Source: Leeuwenhoekiella sp. MAR_2009_132
GTDB lineage: Bacteria > Bacteroidota > Bacteroidia > Flavobacteriales > Flavobacteriaceae
NCBI RefSeq assembly: GCF_000687915.1
Contig: NZ_JHZY01000002.1
Coordinates: 1,612,001 to 1,676,000, forward strand
Length of the DNA: 64,000 nucleotides
Reading direction: 5' to 3'
The position numbers were made by a program, and so were the translations under genes. Under the pieces are notes generated by a model. It was given only the letters and a program-made list of their open reading frames with translations. It did not search any database and had not been told where the DNA came from. Shown here piece after piece: positions 30,045 to 38,291 of the stretch. Each line of letters starts with the position of its first letter. The stretch's first letter is position 1.

Positions 30045-30575
30045 ATGAAAGAACAACAACAAACCACAGGAAAAGTAGCATTAACTTACGGGACACTATT
30101 AGGTGTACTTTCTATTACTCAAGCTGTAATCCTATATATTACAAACAGCTTATTAGATCAAAACTGGGTTACTGCAGTGGTAGGTTTTGCCATTATGATC
30201 GGGATGATTGTATATGGTCAAATGGTTTTCAAAAAGGGCAATGGTGGTTATATGAACTTTAAAGAAGCGCTTAAAGTAGGTGTAGGTATTGCCATTACTG
30301 GTGCTCTTATTGCTGCTTTGTATAACTTTATATTTCTAACGTTTATTGAGCCAGGATTTGTTGATCTTATAGTAGAAAAACAACGTGAAGCAATGATTGA
30401 ACAATCTCCTAATATGACCGAGGCTCAAATCGAGCAAGGTTTAGCCATGGCCGGTCAATTTGCTCGCCCTTGGGTACAAGCTTCTTTTCAAATCGTAGGC
30501 GGAATATTTTTTGGTTTTATCATATCACTTATAAGCGGTCTTATTCTTAAAACAGAAAACCCGTACCAAGATTAA
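30045..30575 (+). CDS. DUF4199-family membrane protein
   Basis: A 176-residue protein with four predicted transmembrane helices (about 13-33, 40-60, 80-105, 148-170) and a glutamate-rich stretch between the third and fourth. It matches the DUF4199 family of Bacteroidota. It lies 6 bases before the family 2 glycosyltransferase gene, a pairing that is common in the phylum, so a helper role in lipid-linked sugar transfer is conceivable. No activity can be deduced from the sequence. Confidence 0.82.
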   Translation: MKEQQQTTGKVALTYGTLLGVLSITQAVILYITNSLLDQNWVTAVVGFAIMIGMIVYGQMVFKKGNGGYMNFKEALKVGVGIAITGALIAALYNFIFLTFIEPGFVDLIVEKQREAMIEQSPNMTEAQIEQGLAMAGQFARPWVQASFQIVGGIFFGFIISLISGLILKTENPYQD

Positions 30576-30581
30576 TACAGT

Positions 30582-31529
30582 ATGCAACTATCGGTAGTTA
30601 TACCTCTTCTTAACGAAAAAGAATCTATACAAGAACTTTACAACTGGCTTCTACAAGTTATTACTTCAGAACAATTAACGTATGAGCTTTTATTTATAGA
30701 TGATGGTAGTACAGATGGTTCTTGGCAGCTAATAGAACACCTTGCAGAAAGTAATCCTAATATTAAAGGATTACGCTTTAATAGAAATTACGGCAAAAGC
30801 CAGGCATTAAATGCCGGCTTTCTTGCTGTACAGGGCGATGTGGTTATCACTATGGATGCAGATCTGCAGGACAGTCCAGACGAGATACCAGAACTTTACA
30901 GACTCATCACAGAAGAAGGCTTTGACCTGGTTTCAGGATGGAAAAAGAAACGATACGATTCGGTCTTATCAAAAAACCTTCCGTCTAAATTATTTAATGC
31001 TGCAGCACGTAAAACCAGCGGACTGAAATTACACGATTTTAATTGTGGCTTAAAAGCTTACCGAAATGAAGTTGTAAAAAATATAGATGTGTATGGCGAT
31101 ATGCACCGCTATATTCCCTTACTTGCTAAAAATGCGGGCTTCGCTAATATCACCGAAAAAACAGTACAGCATCAGGCTCGCAAATATGGCCAGACAAAAT
31201 TTGGCGCAGACCGCTTCATCAAAGGATTTCTAGACCTTTTGACAATATGGTTTGTCACGCACTTCGCAAAAAGACCTATGCACTTATTTGGCACTTTAGG
31301 TGCTATTATGTTTATGATAGGTTTTGGTCTTGCTGCTTATTTAGGCATAGACAAATTGTTTATAAATCCTACAGCTCGTTTACTAACACAGCGTCCTCAG
31401 TTTTATATTGCTCTTACCAGTATGATTATAGGAATGCAACTCTTTATAGCCGGTTTTCTTGGCGAACTCTTGCAGCGTACAAAACATGAAAGACCTAGAT
31501 ATCTTATTAAAGATAAAAAGGGTTTTTAA
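30582..31529 (+). CDS. Family 2 glycosyltransferase, polyprenol-phosphate type
   Basis: A 315-residue membrane glycosyltransferase. The GT-A domain has VVIPLLNEKESI, the UDP-sugar binding DDGSTDGSW, and the metal-binding DADLQDSPDEIP. Two C-terminal transmembrane helices (about 232-255 and 270-292) place it with DPM1/ArnC/GtrB-like enzymes that load sugars onto undecaprenyl phosphate on the cytoplasmic face. The sugar is unknown. It follows the DUF4199 gene by 6 bases. Confidence 0.9.
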   Translation: MQLSVVIPLLNEKESIQELYNWLLQVITSEQLTYELLFIDDGSTDGSWQLIEHLAESNPNIKGLRFNRNYGKSQALNAGFLAVQGDVVITMDADLQDSPDEIPELYRLITEEGFDLVSGWKKKRYDSVLSKNLPSKLFNAAARKTSGLKLHDFNCGLKAYRNEVVKNIDVYGDMHRYIPLLAKNAGFANITEKTVQHQARKYGQTKFGADRFIKGFLDLLTIWFVTHFAKRPMHLFGTLGAIMFMIGFGLAAYLGIDKLFINPTARLLTQRPQFYIALTSMIIGMQLFIAGFLGELLQRTKHERPRYLIKDKKGF

Positions 31530-31555
31530 GTAAAGTGTACGTTAACCGAAATGAC

Positions 31556-31563
31556 TATTTTTG
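31556..31563 (+). promoter_or_regulatory. -7 promoter element for the phosphosugar mutase gene
   Basis: TATTTTTG, a full TAnnTTTG match, 26 bases before the ATG at 31590. GTG rather than TTG occupies the -33 position. Its position supports the ATG at 31590 over the TTG at 31581. Confidence 0.5.
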
Positions 31564-31589
31564 AATTTAAACTTATATAATTGCGCACT

Positions 31590-33308
31590 ATGAATCCTGA
31601 AATTACTGCAAAAGCGGAGGCCTGGTTGTCTCCTACCTTTGATACAACCACTCAAGAGGAAGTTAAAAAGTTACTTGCAAACAATACAGAAGATCTAAAC
31701 GAAAGTTTCTATAAAAATCTTGAGTTTGGTACCGGTGGAATGCGCGGTATAATGGGCGTAGGCACAAACCGAATCAATAAATATACCTTAGGTAAAAACA
31801 CCCAGGGTTTATCTGAATATCTTAAAAAATCATTTCCGGGAGAGTCTGTAAAAGTTGCTATCGCTTATGATTGCCGAAACAACAGTAAAGAACTGGCTCA
31901 GGTTGTTGCAGATGTATTTTCTGCAAATGACATAAACGTATTTTTATTTAGTGATTTAAGACCTACACCAGAACTTAGTTTTGCTGTAAAACATCTAGAT
32001 TGCCATTGTGGTATTGTACTCACTGCAAGTCACAATCCACCGGAATATAACGGCTATAAAGTATACTGGCAAGATGGTGGTCAACTCGTACCACCACAAG
32101 ATTCTGAAATAGTAGCCCTAATAGAACAGCTTGACTATAACGCTATTAATTTTAATGCTAAAAAAGAGCACATTACCTATATAGATACTGAAGTTGATGC
32201 CGCATTTTTAAAAGCTTCATTAGAAAATGGAAGCTTTTCTGAATTAGCAAAACACCGCGATGATGTAACAATCGTTTTTACACCACTTCACGGAACATCA
32301 GTAACTGTGATTCCTGATGTTTTAGAGCAAGCAGGGTATAAAAATGTACATATAGTTGAAGAGCAACGTAAGCCAAATGGTAATTTCCCAACGGTAAAAT
32401 CTCCCAATCCTGAAGAACCCGAAGCTCTTAAAATGGCTATGGCTCTTGCTGAAGAAAAAAACGCAGATATTGTTATAGGTACAGATCCTGATTGTGATCG
32501 CCTTGGGATAGCTGTACGTGATAACTCCGGTAAACTAGTGCTTTTAAATGGTAACCAGACTATGGTTGTTATGACCGATTTCTTACTGGATAATTACTTT
32601 GAAAACAATAAAGCAGACGGGACTGAATTTATAGGCTCTACTATTGTATCTACCCCTATGATGGAGGTTTTAGCTAAATCCTATGACGTAGAATGCAAAC
32701 TAGGCCTTACCGGTTTTAAATGGATTGCCAAAATGATTAAAGATCACCCTAGCCAGTATTTTATAGGTGGTGGTGAAGAGAGTTTTGGTTATATGGTAGG
32801 TGACTTTGTACGTGATAAAGATGCGGTAACCGCTACTCTACTTGCCTGTGAGATTGTAACTAAAGCAAAAAGTGAAGGTTCGTCGTTTTATAAAAAATTA
32901 CAAGATCTTTATGTAAAACATGGTTTTTTCAAAGAAGACCTAACTTCACTTGTAAAGAAAGGAATTTCTGGAGCTGAAGAGATTAAGCAAACAATGATTA
33001 ATCTGCGTGAAAACCCATTGACCTCTATCATTGGCGAACGTATTGTTCAAATAGATGACTATGCAAGTTCAAAATCTTTAAAGGTAAATACAGGAAGTTC
33101 TAGCGATATTGAAATTCCAAAATCTAATGTTCTTATTTACCATACAGATAAAGGCTCTCGTATAGCTGCACGACCAAGCGGCACCGAACCTAAGATAAAA
33201 TTTTACATCAGTGTTAATGATACCGCAGATAGTCTTGCAGATCTTGAGGACACCGAGAAAAAACTAGATGAGAAAATAGCAGGTATTCGTAAAGAATTAG
33301 GTCTGTAA
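31590..33308 (+). CDS. Phospho-sugar mutase (phosphoglucomutase/phosphomannomutase)
   Basis: A 572-residue alpha-D-phosphohexomutase interconverting sugar 1- and 6-phosphates. The phosphoserine loop is TASHNPPEYNGYK (S147), the metal loop is GTDPDCDRLG, the sugar-binding loop is GGEESFGYMVGDFVRDKDAV, and the phosphate-binding loop is RPSGTEPKIKFY. The extended length and N terminus (WLSPTFD...FGTGGMRG) resemble the PGM2-like group, which can also act on phosphopentoses. The start is the ATG at 31590; a TTG nine bases earlier is less likely. Confidence 0.94.
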   Translation: MNPEITAKAEAWLSPTFDTTTQEEVKKLLANNTEDLNESFYKNLEFGTGGMRGIMGVGTNRINKYTLGKNTQGLSEYLKKSFPGESVKVAIAYDCRNNSKELAQVVADVFSANDINVFLFSDLRPTPELSFAVKHLDCHCGIVLTASHNPPEYNGYKVYWQDGGQLVPPQDSEIVALIEQLDYNAINFNAKKEHITYIDTEVDAAFLKASLENGSFSELAKHRDDVTIVFTPLHGTSVTVIPDVLEQAGYKNVHIVEEQRKPNGNFPTVKSPNPEEPEALKMAMALAEEKNADIVIGTDPDCDRLGIAVRDNSGKLVLLNGNQTMVVMTDFLLDNYFENNKADGTEFIGSTIVSTPMMEVLAKSYDVECKLGLTGFKWIAKMIKDHPSQYFIGGGEESFGYMVGDFVRDKDAVTATLLACEIVTKAKSEGSSFYKKLQDLYVKHGFFKEDLTSLVKKGISGAEEIKQTMINLRENPLTSIIGERIVQIDDYASSKSLKVNTGSSSDIEIPKSNVLIYHTDKGSRIAARPSGTEPKIKFYISVNDTADSLADLEDTEKKLDEKIAGIRKELGL

Positions 33309-33338
33309 TTAGAAACACCTCATTTAGTAATAATACCT

Positions 33339-33375
33339 ATAAATCCACCAGTATATAAAACACTGGTGGATTTAT
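33339..33375 (+). terminator. Terminator-like hairpin after the phosphosugar mutase gene
   Basis: A perfect 14-bp stem (33339-33352 with 33362-33375) and a 9-base loop. The following T tract is interrupted (TTTATACTT), so efficiency may be modest. Confidence 0.6.
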
Positions 33376-33420
33376 ACTTAAGTAGAGTACTCTATTAAAT
33401 TTTACAAGCGCTTAGGCCTT

Positions 33421-35244
33421 ATGAATTACTTCAAACAAATATTACAATTTGCAATTCCTTATAAGAAATACGCAATTCTCAACATCATTTGTAATATTCT
33501 ATACGCTGTTTTCAGCACGCTATCATTTTTAGCCTTAATACCGGTCATTGAGATTTTATTTGATAAGAGTAAACGTATTTCAGAATTACCTGTTTGGGAA
33601 GGATGGCCTAATGTAAAGCAATATGCTGTAGATTATTTTTATTATAATGTAAGCCAGCGTGTAGCAGAAGATGAGCTTTCAGCACTTGTTTTTATCTGTA
33701 TAATAGTTGTCATTCTATTTTTTCTCAAAAATATTTTTGGATACTTAGCTACCTATTTTATTACCTTCTTGCGGAATGGAGTAATGCGCGATGTACGTGA
33801 TGCTATTTATGATAAATTAATTGAATTGCCTATCTCCTATTTTTCAGAAAAACGAAAAGGAGATACCATTTCCCGAATTACAGCCGACGTTAACGAAGTA
33901 GAACGCTCCTTTCTTTCTATATTAGAAATGGTGGTGCGCGAGCCGTTAACCATAATTTTTACCATCATTGCTATGGTTTTAATGAGCGCCAAGCTTACCT
34001 TATTTGTATTTATATTTTTACCCATTTCTGGTTTAGTCATTTCGAGAATCGGAAAGTCTTTAAAGCGACAATCTAGTCAGGCTCAGGAAGAAAATAGTAC
34101 GTTTTTATCTATTGTAGAAGAGACCTTATCAAGTCTTAAAATCATTAAAGGATTTAATGGGGAAGAGCAGTTTAGAACTAAATTCAGATCGAGTACAAAT
34201 CGATTGAATACCGTATTAAACAGCTTGCTTAACCGTCAAAATCTAGCCTCTCCTGCAAGTGAATTTTTAGGGATTTTTGTAATTGTAATCATCCTCTGGT
34301 TCGGTGGTCAAATGGTACTTGTAGACGGTACACTTTCTGCAGCTACATTTATCGCATTTTTAGGCTTATCTTATAATATTCTAACACCGGCAAAACAGAT
34401 TAGTAAAGCTTCATACAGTGTAAAAAAAGGAGATGCCGCTGCAGAGCGTATTCTTTCGGTTTTAAATACGGAAACCACTATAAAAGATAAGGCAGATGCT
34501 AAAGTTGCAGCAACTTTCTCAGATTCGGTACGTATTGAAAATATCACGTTTAGTTATGAAGATGAGCAGGTACTCTCAAACTTTAGTGCGGTTATTCCTA
34601 AAGGTAAAACTGTTGCCTTAGTAGGTCAAAGCGGAAGCGGTAAAAGTACTATTGCAAATCTGGTCACGCGCTTCTATGATGTTAATGAAGGTGCTATCAA
34701 ATTAGATGGGATCAATTTAAAAGATCTTACTAAAAATTCGGTACGGGCGCAGATGGGATTAGTCACTCAGGACTCAATTCTCTTTAACGATACGGTACGT
34801 AACAATATTTTATTAGGAAAGCCAGAGGCTAGCGATGATGAAGTAATAGAAGCGCTTAAAATCGCAAATGCCTGGGAGTTTGTATCAGACTTGCCTTTAA
34901 AACTTGATACTAACATAGGAGACAGCGGAAACAAACTAAGTGGCGGTCAAAAGCAACGTCTTTCTATTGCGCGGGCAGTTTTAAAAAACCCGCCAATTAT
35001 GATCTTAGATGAGGCTACTTCTGCTTTAGATACCGAAAGTGAGCGCCTGGTACAAAAAGCTTTAGAAAATATGATGATGAATCGTACTTCTATTGTAATT
35101 GCACACCGCTTATCTACTATTCAAAATGCAGATCAAATCATTGTAATGCACAAAGGAAAAATTGTTGAGCAAGGCAAACATCAAGAACTTTTAAGTTTAA
35201 ATGGTACTTATAAAAAGCTGGTAGATATGCAGTCTTTTGATTAG
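33421..35244 (+). CDS. ABC transporter, fused permease and ATPase (MsbA-like exporter)
   Basis: A 607-residue half-transporter that would dimerise in the inner membrane. Six transmembrane helices span about 15-325. The nucleotide-binding domain has Walker A GQSGSGKST, Q-loop VTQDSILF, signature LSGGQKQR, Walker B MILDEATSALD and H-loop AHRLS. Architecture and order match the lipid A flippase MsbA and related lipid or peptide exporters; the specific cargo cannot be fixed. It has its own region between two hairpins, so it is probably transcribed alone. Confidence 0.92.
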   Translation: MNYFKQILQFAIPYKKYAILNIICNILYAVFSTLSFLALIPVIEILFDKSKRISELPVWEGWPNVKQYAVDYFYYNVSQRVAEDELSALVFICIIVVILFFLKNIFGYLATYFITFLRNGVMRDVRDAIYDKLIELPISYFSEKRKGDTISRITADVNEVERSFLSILEMVVREPLTIIFTIIAMVLMSAKLTLFVFIFLPISGLVISRIGKSLKRQSSQAQEENSTFLSIVEETLSSLKIIKGFNGEEQFRTKFRSSTNRLNTVLNSLLNRQNLASPASEFLGIFVIVIILWFGGQMVLVDGTLSAATFIAFLGLSYNILTPAKQISKASYSVKKGDAAAERILSVLNTETTIKDKADAKVAATFSDSVRIENITFSYEDEQVLSNFSAVIPKGKTVALVGQSGSGKSTIANLVTRFYDVNEGAIKLDGINLKDLTKNSVRAQMGLVTQDSILFNDTVRNNILLGKPEASDDEVIEALKIANAWEFVSDLPLKLDTNIGDSGNKLSGGQKQRLSIARAVLKNPPIMILDEATSALDTESERLVQKALENMMMNRTSIVIAHRLSTIQNADQIIVMHKGKIVEQGKHQELLSLNGTYKKLVDMQSFD

Positions 35245-35263
35245 TTAAAACTATATATTATTT

Positions 35264-35308
35264 AAAAGAAGCCTCAACAATTAAATACTGTTGAGGCTTC
35301 TTTTTTTA
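35264..35308 (+). terminator. Terminator after the ABC transporter gene
   Basis: A perfect 16-bp stem (35264-35279 with 35289-35304), a 9-base loop and a run of seven or more T. Confidence 0.9.
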
Positions 35309-35433
35309 AGGCTTTAATAGAAAACTGTAAAGATATTAAGTTCTTAAAGAGTATTTTAGAGAAGCGAATTACTTCTAGATAAAAACTATTTAAAAGAGTT
35401 TGAAAATAACTTAAATACGGATAGTATGCGAAT

Positions 35434-35459
35434 GTTGTGTTATCCGGGAGTTGTAAAAC
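35434..35459 (+). repeat. Left inverted repeat bounding a small gene
   Basis: The segment TTGTG-TTATCC-GGGA-GTTGTAAAAC ends three bases before the start codon of the small secreted-protein gene. Its inner ten bases are the exact reverse complement of 35967-35976 on the other side of the gene, and the outer TTATC and TTGTG blocks are also matched there in reverse complement, with small gaps. It resembles boundary structures of mobile gene cassettes. Confidence 0.6.
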
Positions 35460-35461
35460 AT

Positions 35462-35959
35462 ATGAAAAGAACAGTATTATTAACATTAGTATTTTTACCT
35501 CTGATTTTAACTGGACAAAATTCAGAGAGTTTTTTTCCGATTGAAATTGGAAAAGAAAAAACCCTAACTTGGTATAAAGACAAATACGTGGAGTCTTTTA
35601 CTGATTCAACAGAAATTGGCGGAGAAAAATATTATTTGTATTCCCAGAAATTTAAAAATAACTTAATGGAAATGCAAATCCGAATAAGTAACGATACTGT
35701 ATATCATTGGAATGATGTTAAAAAAAAGCATCAAGTGTTTTTCGGAGTAAACCCAAAAGTTGGTGTAACAATTGGCAACGGAACAATTAAAAAAGTTGGA
35801 GCAAAACTAAAAACACCTAAAGGAAAACTTACGGATTTATTAGTAATCGAAATGAATTATTCAAACGGAATGTCTGACACAAGATATTACCAAAAAGGAC
35901 TTGGACTCGTTGCTGTGAAAAATAATAGAGGATTAATCTGTTATTATATTCCTGATTAA
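35462..35959 (+). CDS. Small secreted protein of unknown function, enclosed by inverted repeats
   Basis: A 165-residue protein started at the ATG at 35462 (MKRTVLLTLVFLPLILTGQ), which gives a clean signal peptide; the frame is open 12 codons further upstream, but those lie within the left repeat. The mature part is beta-rich (IEIGKEKTLTWYKDKYVESF, ISNDTVYHWNDVKKKHQVFF, GLGLVAVKNNRGLICYYIPD) and ends at an Asp. No family recognised. It sits between imperfect inverted repeats whose inner arms lie three bases before the start codon and seven after the stop, and has no visible promoter, so it looks like an inserted single-gene cassette. Confidence 0.75.
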   Translation: MKRTVLLTLVFLPLILTGQNSESFFPIEIGKEKTLTWYKDKYVESFTDSTEIGGEKYYLYSQKFKNNLMEMQIRISNDTVYHWNDVKKKHQVFFGVNPKVGVTIGNGTIKKVGAKLKTPKGKLTDLLVIEMNYSNGMSDTRYYQKGLGLVAVKNNRGLICYYIPD

Positions 35960-35966
35960 AAAATAC

Positions 35967-35995
35967 GTTTTACAACAACGATAACCGTTGCACAA
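35967..35995 (-). repeat. Right inverted repeat bounding a small gene
   Basis: GTTTTACAAC at 35967-35976 is the exact reverse complement of 35450-35459. It is followed by AACGATAACCGTTGCACAAG, which pairs in part with the outer portion of the left repeat and also contains a local palindrome AACG-ATAAC-CGTT (35978-35989). This layout recalls recombination sites of attC type. Confidence 0.6.
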
Positions 35996-36026
35996 GCCTT
36001 TAATTTTTAGAAAATATCACTTATTT

Positions 36027-36047
36027 AAACCGCTTTTAAGCGGTTTT
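36027..36047 (+). terminator. Weak terminator-like palindrome
   Basis: AAACCGCTT-TT-AAGCGGTTT forms a 9-bp perfect stem followed by T, C, T and a short T run. It may end the transcript of the small secreted-protein gene. Confidence 0.5.
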
Positions 36048-36342
36048 CTAGTTTTATATCGTTTGTAAATTAGCAGAATGAAGTCTCTTTAAAATGGACT
36101 TATACTCTTGATTTAACGTCATTGTGAACTTTAAAAACAAGCCGAGCATCCCTACTCCACTTTTTATGCGCTTTTCAATAAACTTAATTTATATTTTGAG
36201 GTTGTAGGCGATGTCAAAGTGCTGCATACATTTATTGGCCTATTTTAAGCTATTAGTAATTACTTTACTTGGCCCTATAATCCCGCTAGCCCTTGACTTG
36301 GTTTCTATCTAAATTTTGTAATTCGCATCAGACAGCTTAAAC
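36048..36342. other. Non-coding stretch with no recognised gene
   Basis: About 300 bases upstream of the regulatory repeats. The longest ATG-started frame is 36211-36312, coding for a 33-residue hydrophobic peptide (MSKCCIHLLAYFKLL...) without an evident ribosome binding site. Other frames are broken. Nothing here can be supported as a gene, RNA or mobile element. Confidence 0.4.
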
Positions 36343-36375
36343 CTAATTTTCCTTAGTTTATCACTAATTTTCCTT
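36343..36375 (+). promoter_or_regulatory. Direct repeats with 21-base period, possible LytTR operator
   Basis: CTAATTTTCCTT occurs at 36343-36354 and again at 36364-36375, exactly 21 bases apart, ending 17 bases before the -33 element of the downstream promoter. Two direct repeats two helical turns apart upstream of a promoter is the known arrangement for LytTR-type regulators, and one is encoded 1.9 kb downstream. Confidence 0.5.
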
Positions 36376-36392
36376 GACTCATACTTATGTTA

Positions 36393-36423
36393 TTGAACGC
36401 CAATTGCCTTTAAGATAGGTTTG
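36393..36423 (+). promoter_or_regulatory. Promoter of the anchored orphan protein gene
   Basis: TTG at 36393-36395, a 20-base spacer and TAGGTTTG at 36416-36423 followed by C. Both halves match. Transcription should start near 36429, leaving about 28 bases of leader. Confidence 0.75.
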
Positions 36424-36456
36424 CAGCATCAAATCTAAACACTAAAACAATATATT

Positions 36457-37203
36457 ATGAACAGAGAATTAGTCTTCTTGAGAACTTTTGCAGTTGCTAC
36501 TGTGGGAATAATGGTTTTTCTAACCACTGCTGCGTTTAAAAAAAATGGTAATCAAAGATTCAGCGAAATAGATGTTGAACGAATTAATATCGTAGAAGCA
36601 GACGGTACCGTAAAAATGATTATTACAAATGTGGAACGCTTTCCTAACGGAACTGATAAAATTAATACAAGACCTACAAATGAAGAACGTAAAAAACGAT
36701 CTGGAATGTTGTTTTACAATGAGGATGGGATAGAATGTGGTGGATTTATCTATGATGGTCAAGAAAATGAGAATGGTCACAGTTCAGGACTATCATTAAC
36801 ATACGACCAGTATGACGGAGATCAGGTAATGCAGTTACTTACACAGGATTATCAAAAAGGTGATAAAAGATTTGTAAGCAGTAGTCTTGCATTCAATGAT
36901 CGACCAAGTAAAGAGTCTCAATCTAAAACAGCTGAAATTATGAAAGAATTAGAGGAGCTTAGAAAAAAAGATCCTGATGCTATGAGACTCAAACAAAAAG
37001 AATATGAAGAACAAGGTTTAATAGGCGGTGTACCCCGAGTAATGCTTGGTAAAACCAGAAGTCAGAATAATGGTTTATTTCTTTTTGACGACAAAGGGAT
37101 GCCCAAGGCGATGTTTTACGTAGACAAAGAAAACAATGCTAAACTTGACTTCTTTGACGAAAAAGGAAATACAATTGCATCATTTCCGGAAAACAAAAAA
37201 TAA
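36457..37203 (+). CDS. N-terminally anchored envelope protein, unknown function
   Basis: A 248-residue protein with one hydrophobic segment (about 8-26) as signal or anchor and a soluble, charged remainder outside the cytoplasm. Two similar stretches, MLFYNEDGIECGGFIYDG near 84-101 and LFLFDDKGMPKAMFYVDKENNAKLDFFDEKGN near 209-240, look like short beta repeats (F-x-D/E-x-x-G). A Lys/Glu-rich helix lies between them. Family not recognised. It has its own promoter preceded by direct repeats and ends in a strong terminator just before the histidine kinase gene, so it is a candidate target of that system. Confidence 0.78.
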   Translation: MNRELVFLRTFAVATVGIMVFLTTAAFKKNGNQRFSEIDVERINIVEADGTVKMIITNVERFPNGTDKINTRPTNEERKKRSGMLFYNEDGIECGGFIYDGQENENGHSSGLSLTYDQYDGDQVMQLLTQDYQKGDKRFVSSSLAFNDRPSKESQSKTAEIMKELEELRKKDPDAMRLKQKEYEEQGLIGGVPRVMLGKTRSQNNGLFLFDDKGMPKAMFYVDKENNAKLDFFDEKGNTIASFPENKK

Positions 37204-37212
37204 TGAATATTT

Positions 37213-37251
37213 AAAAATAGCATTATAGAGATATAATGCTATTTTTATTTT
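37213..37251 (+). terminator. Terminator between the orphan protein gene and the kinase gene
   Basis: A perfect 14-bp stem (37213-37226 with 37233-37246), a 6-base loop and a T-rich tail that ends 9 bases before the kinase start codon. Confidence 0.8.
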
Positions 37252-37259
37252 TTGACACC

Positions 37260-38291
37260 ATGAAAAGACTGCTTTATACTTTTTACGCTAATCGTTATTT
37301 TTTTCTATTCATTTTACTGTTTGCATATTTTCAATCTATTTATACCCGTATCATAGTAAGAGGTAATGTTGATGCCTATATTTTTACGCCAGATGCAGCA
37401 ATCGCTACGCTCATTTCAGTAAGTATCCTTTACCTTATTATGCTCTTTTTCATCAGAAAAATGATTAACCCTGATGTATTTGGAGTACAGGAAATGATAA
37501 AAATTTTTAGTGACTCGCTCGTTATTTTTGTAATAGCTACATATTTAATTGGCTTTGTGATAGCCTTTTCTTTTAATACTATAGAACGAAACTTTAATCA
37601 ACAAACGCTTATATTATCTACGCTTTCCAATTTTTTAGACGGTATAATCTACGGTAGCTTTTTTCTGGCATATTACTACTTTCAACAAAATACTAAAAAA
37701 CAGAAGCAATTAATTAGTTACAATCAGGCGATTTCAGAAAGTAAAATCAACCAACTTAAAACACAACTTAACCCTCATTTTCTATTTAATAATCTCAATG
37801 TTTTAGATCAGCTTATCGATGAAGATAAAAATAAAGCGTCTGAGTTTTTAAATGAATTTGCAGATATTTACAGATATGTACTACAGGCTTCAGACAAAAA
37901 ATTTGTGACCATTGAAGATGAGTTGATTTTTGCTGAACACTATTTTAAATTGATAGCACATAAATACGGCAACGCTTATCAGCTAGCCCTTACAAATAAA
38001 AACAATCACGGTTATATCATACCACTCGCCTTACAATTGCTACTTGAAAATGCAGTTCAACATAATTTAGGAACGGCTAAAAACCCTGTTTCTATACAAA
38101 TACATATAGATAATACAATTAGAGTCACTAACAACTATATTCCTAAAAAGAATGCAAAAACAACTTCAGGAAGAGGGTTAAATAACCTAAGAGAGCAATA
38201 CAAATTGCTAACCAAAACTCCTATTGAAATTCAAAACCACGACAGCACATTTTCTGTAAGCATTCCTATAATTCATAAATTAGAACAGTGA
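37260..38291 (+). CDS. LytS/YehU-family sensor histidine kinase
   Basis: A 343-residue membrane sensor kinase started at the ATG at 37260 (MKRLLYTFYANRYF); an upstream in-frame ATG at 37236 lies in the terminator hairpin. Four transmembrane helices span about 12-140. The His_kinase domain has the phosphoacceptor in LNPHFLFNNLNVLDQLI (H173), and the HATPase domain has LQLLLENAVQHN and GRGLNNLREQYKLL. The architecture is that of the LytS/YehU group paired with LytTR regulators. It overlaps the regulator gene by 4 bases. The signal is unknown, as no separate sensor domain is present. Confidence 0.92.
   Translation: MKRLLYTFYANRYFFLFILLFAYFQSIYTRIIVRGNVDAYIFTPDAAIATLISVSILYLIMLFFIRKMINPDVFGVQEMIKIFSDSLVIFVIATYLIGFVIAFSFNTIERNFNQQTLILSTLSNFLDGIIYGSFFLAYYYFQQNTKKQKQLISYNQAISESKINQLKTQLNPHFLFNNLNVLDQLIDEDKNKASEFLNEFADIYRYVLQASDKKFVTIEDELIFAEHYFKLIAHKYGNAYQLALTNKNNHGYIIPLALQLLLENAVQHNLGTAKNPVSIQIHIDNTIRVTNNYIPKKNAKTTSGRGLNNLREQYKLLTKTPIEIQNHDSTFSVSIPIIHKLEQ

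Noticed and set aside
36211..36312. 33-codon hydrophobic open frame
   Set aside because: Starts with ATG but has no ribosome-binding context, promoter or recognisable similarity; expected by chance in a 500-base gap.
35960..36456. Insertion-sequence remnant in the gap after the cassette-like gene
   Set aside because: No transposase fragment could be read in any frame and no terminal repeats other than those hugging the small gene were seen.
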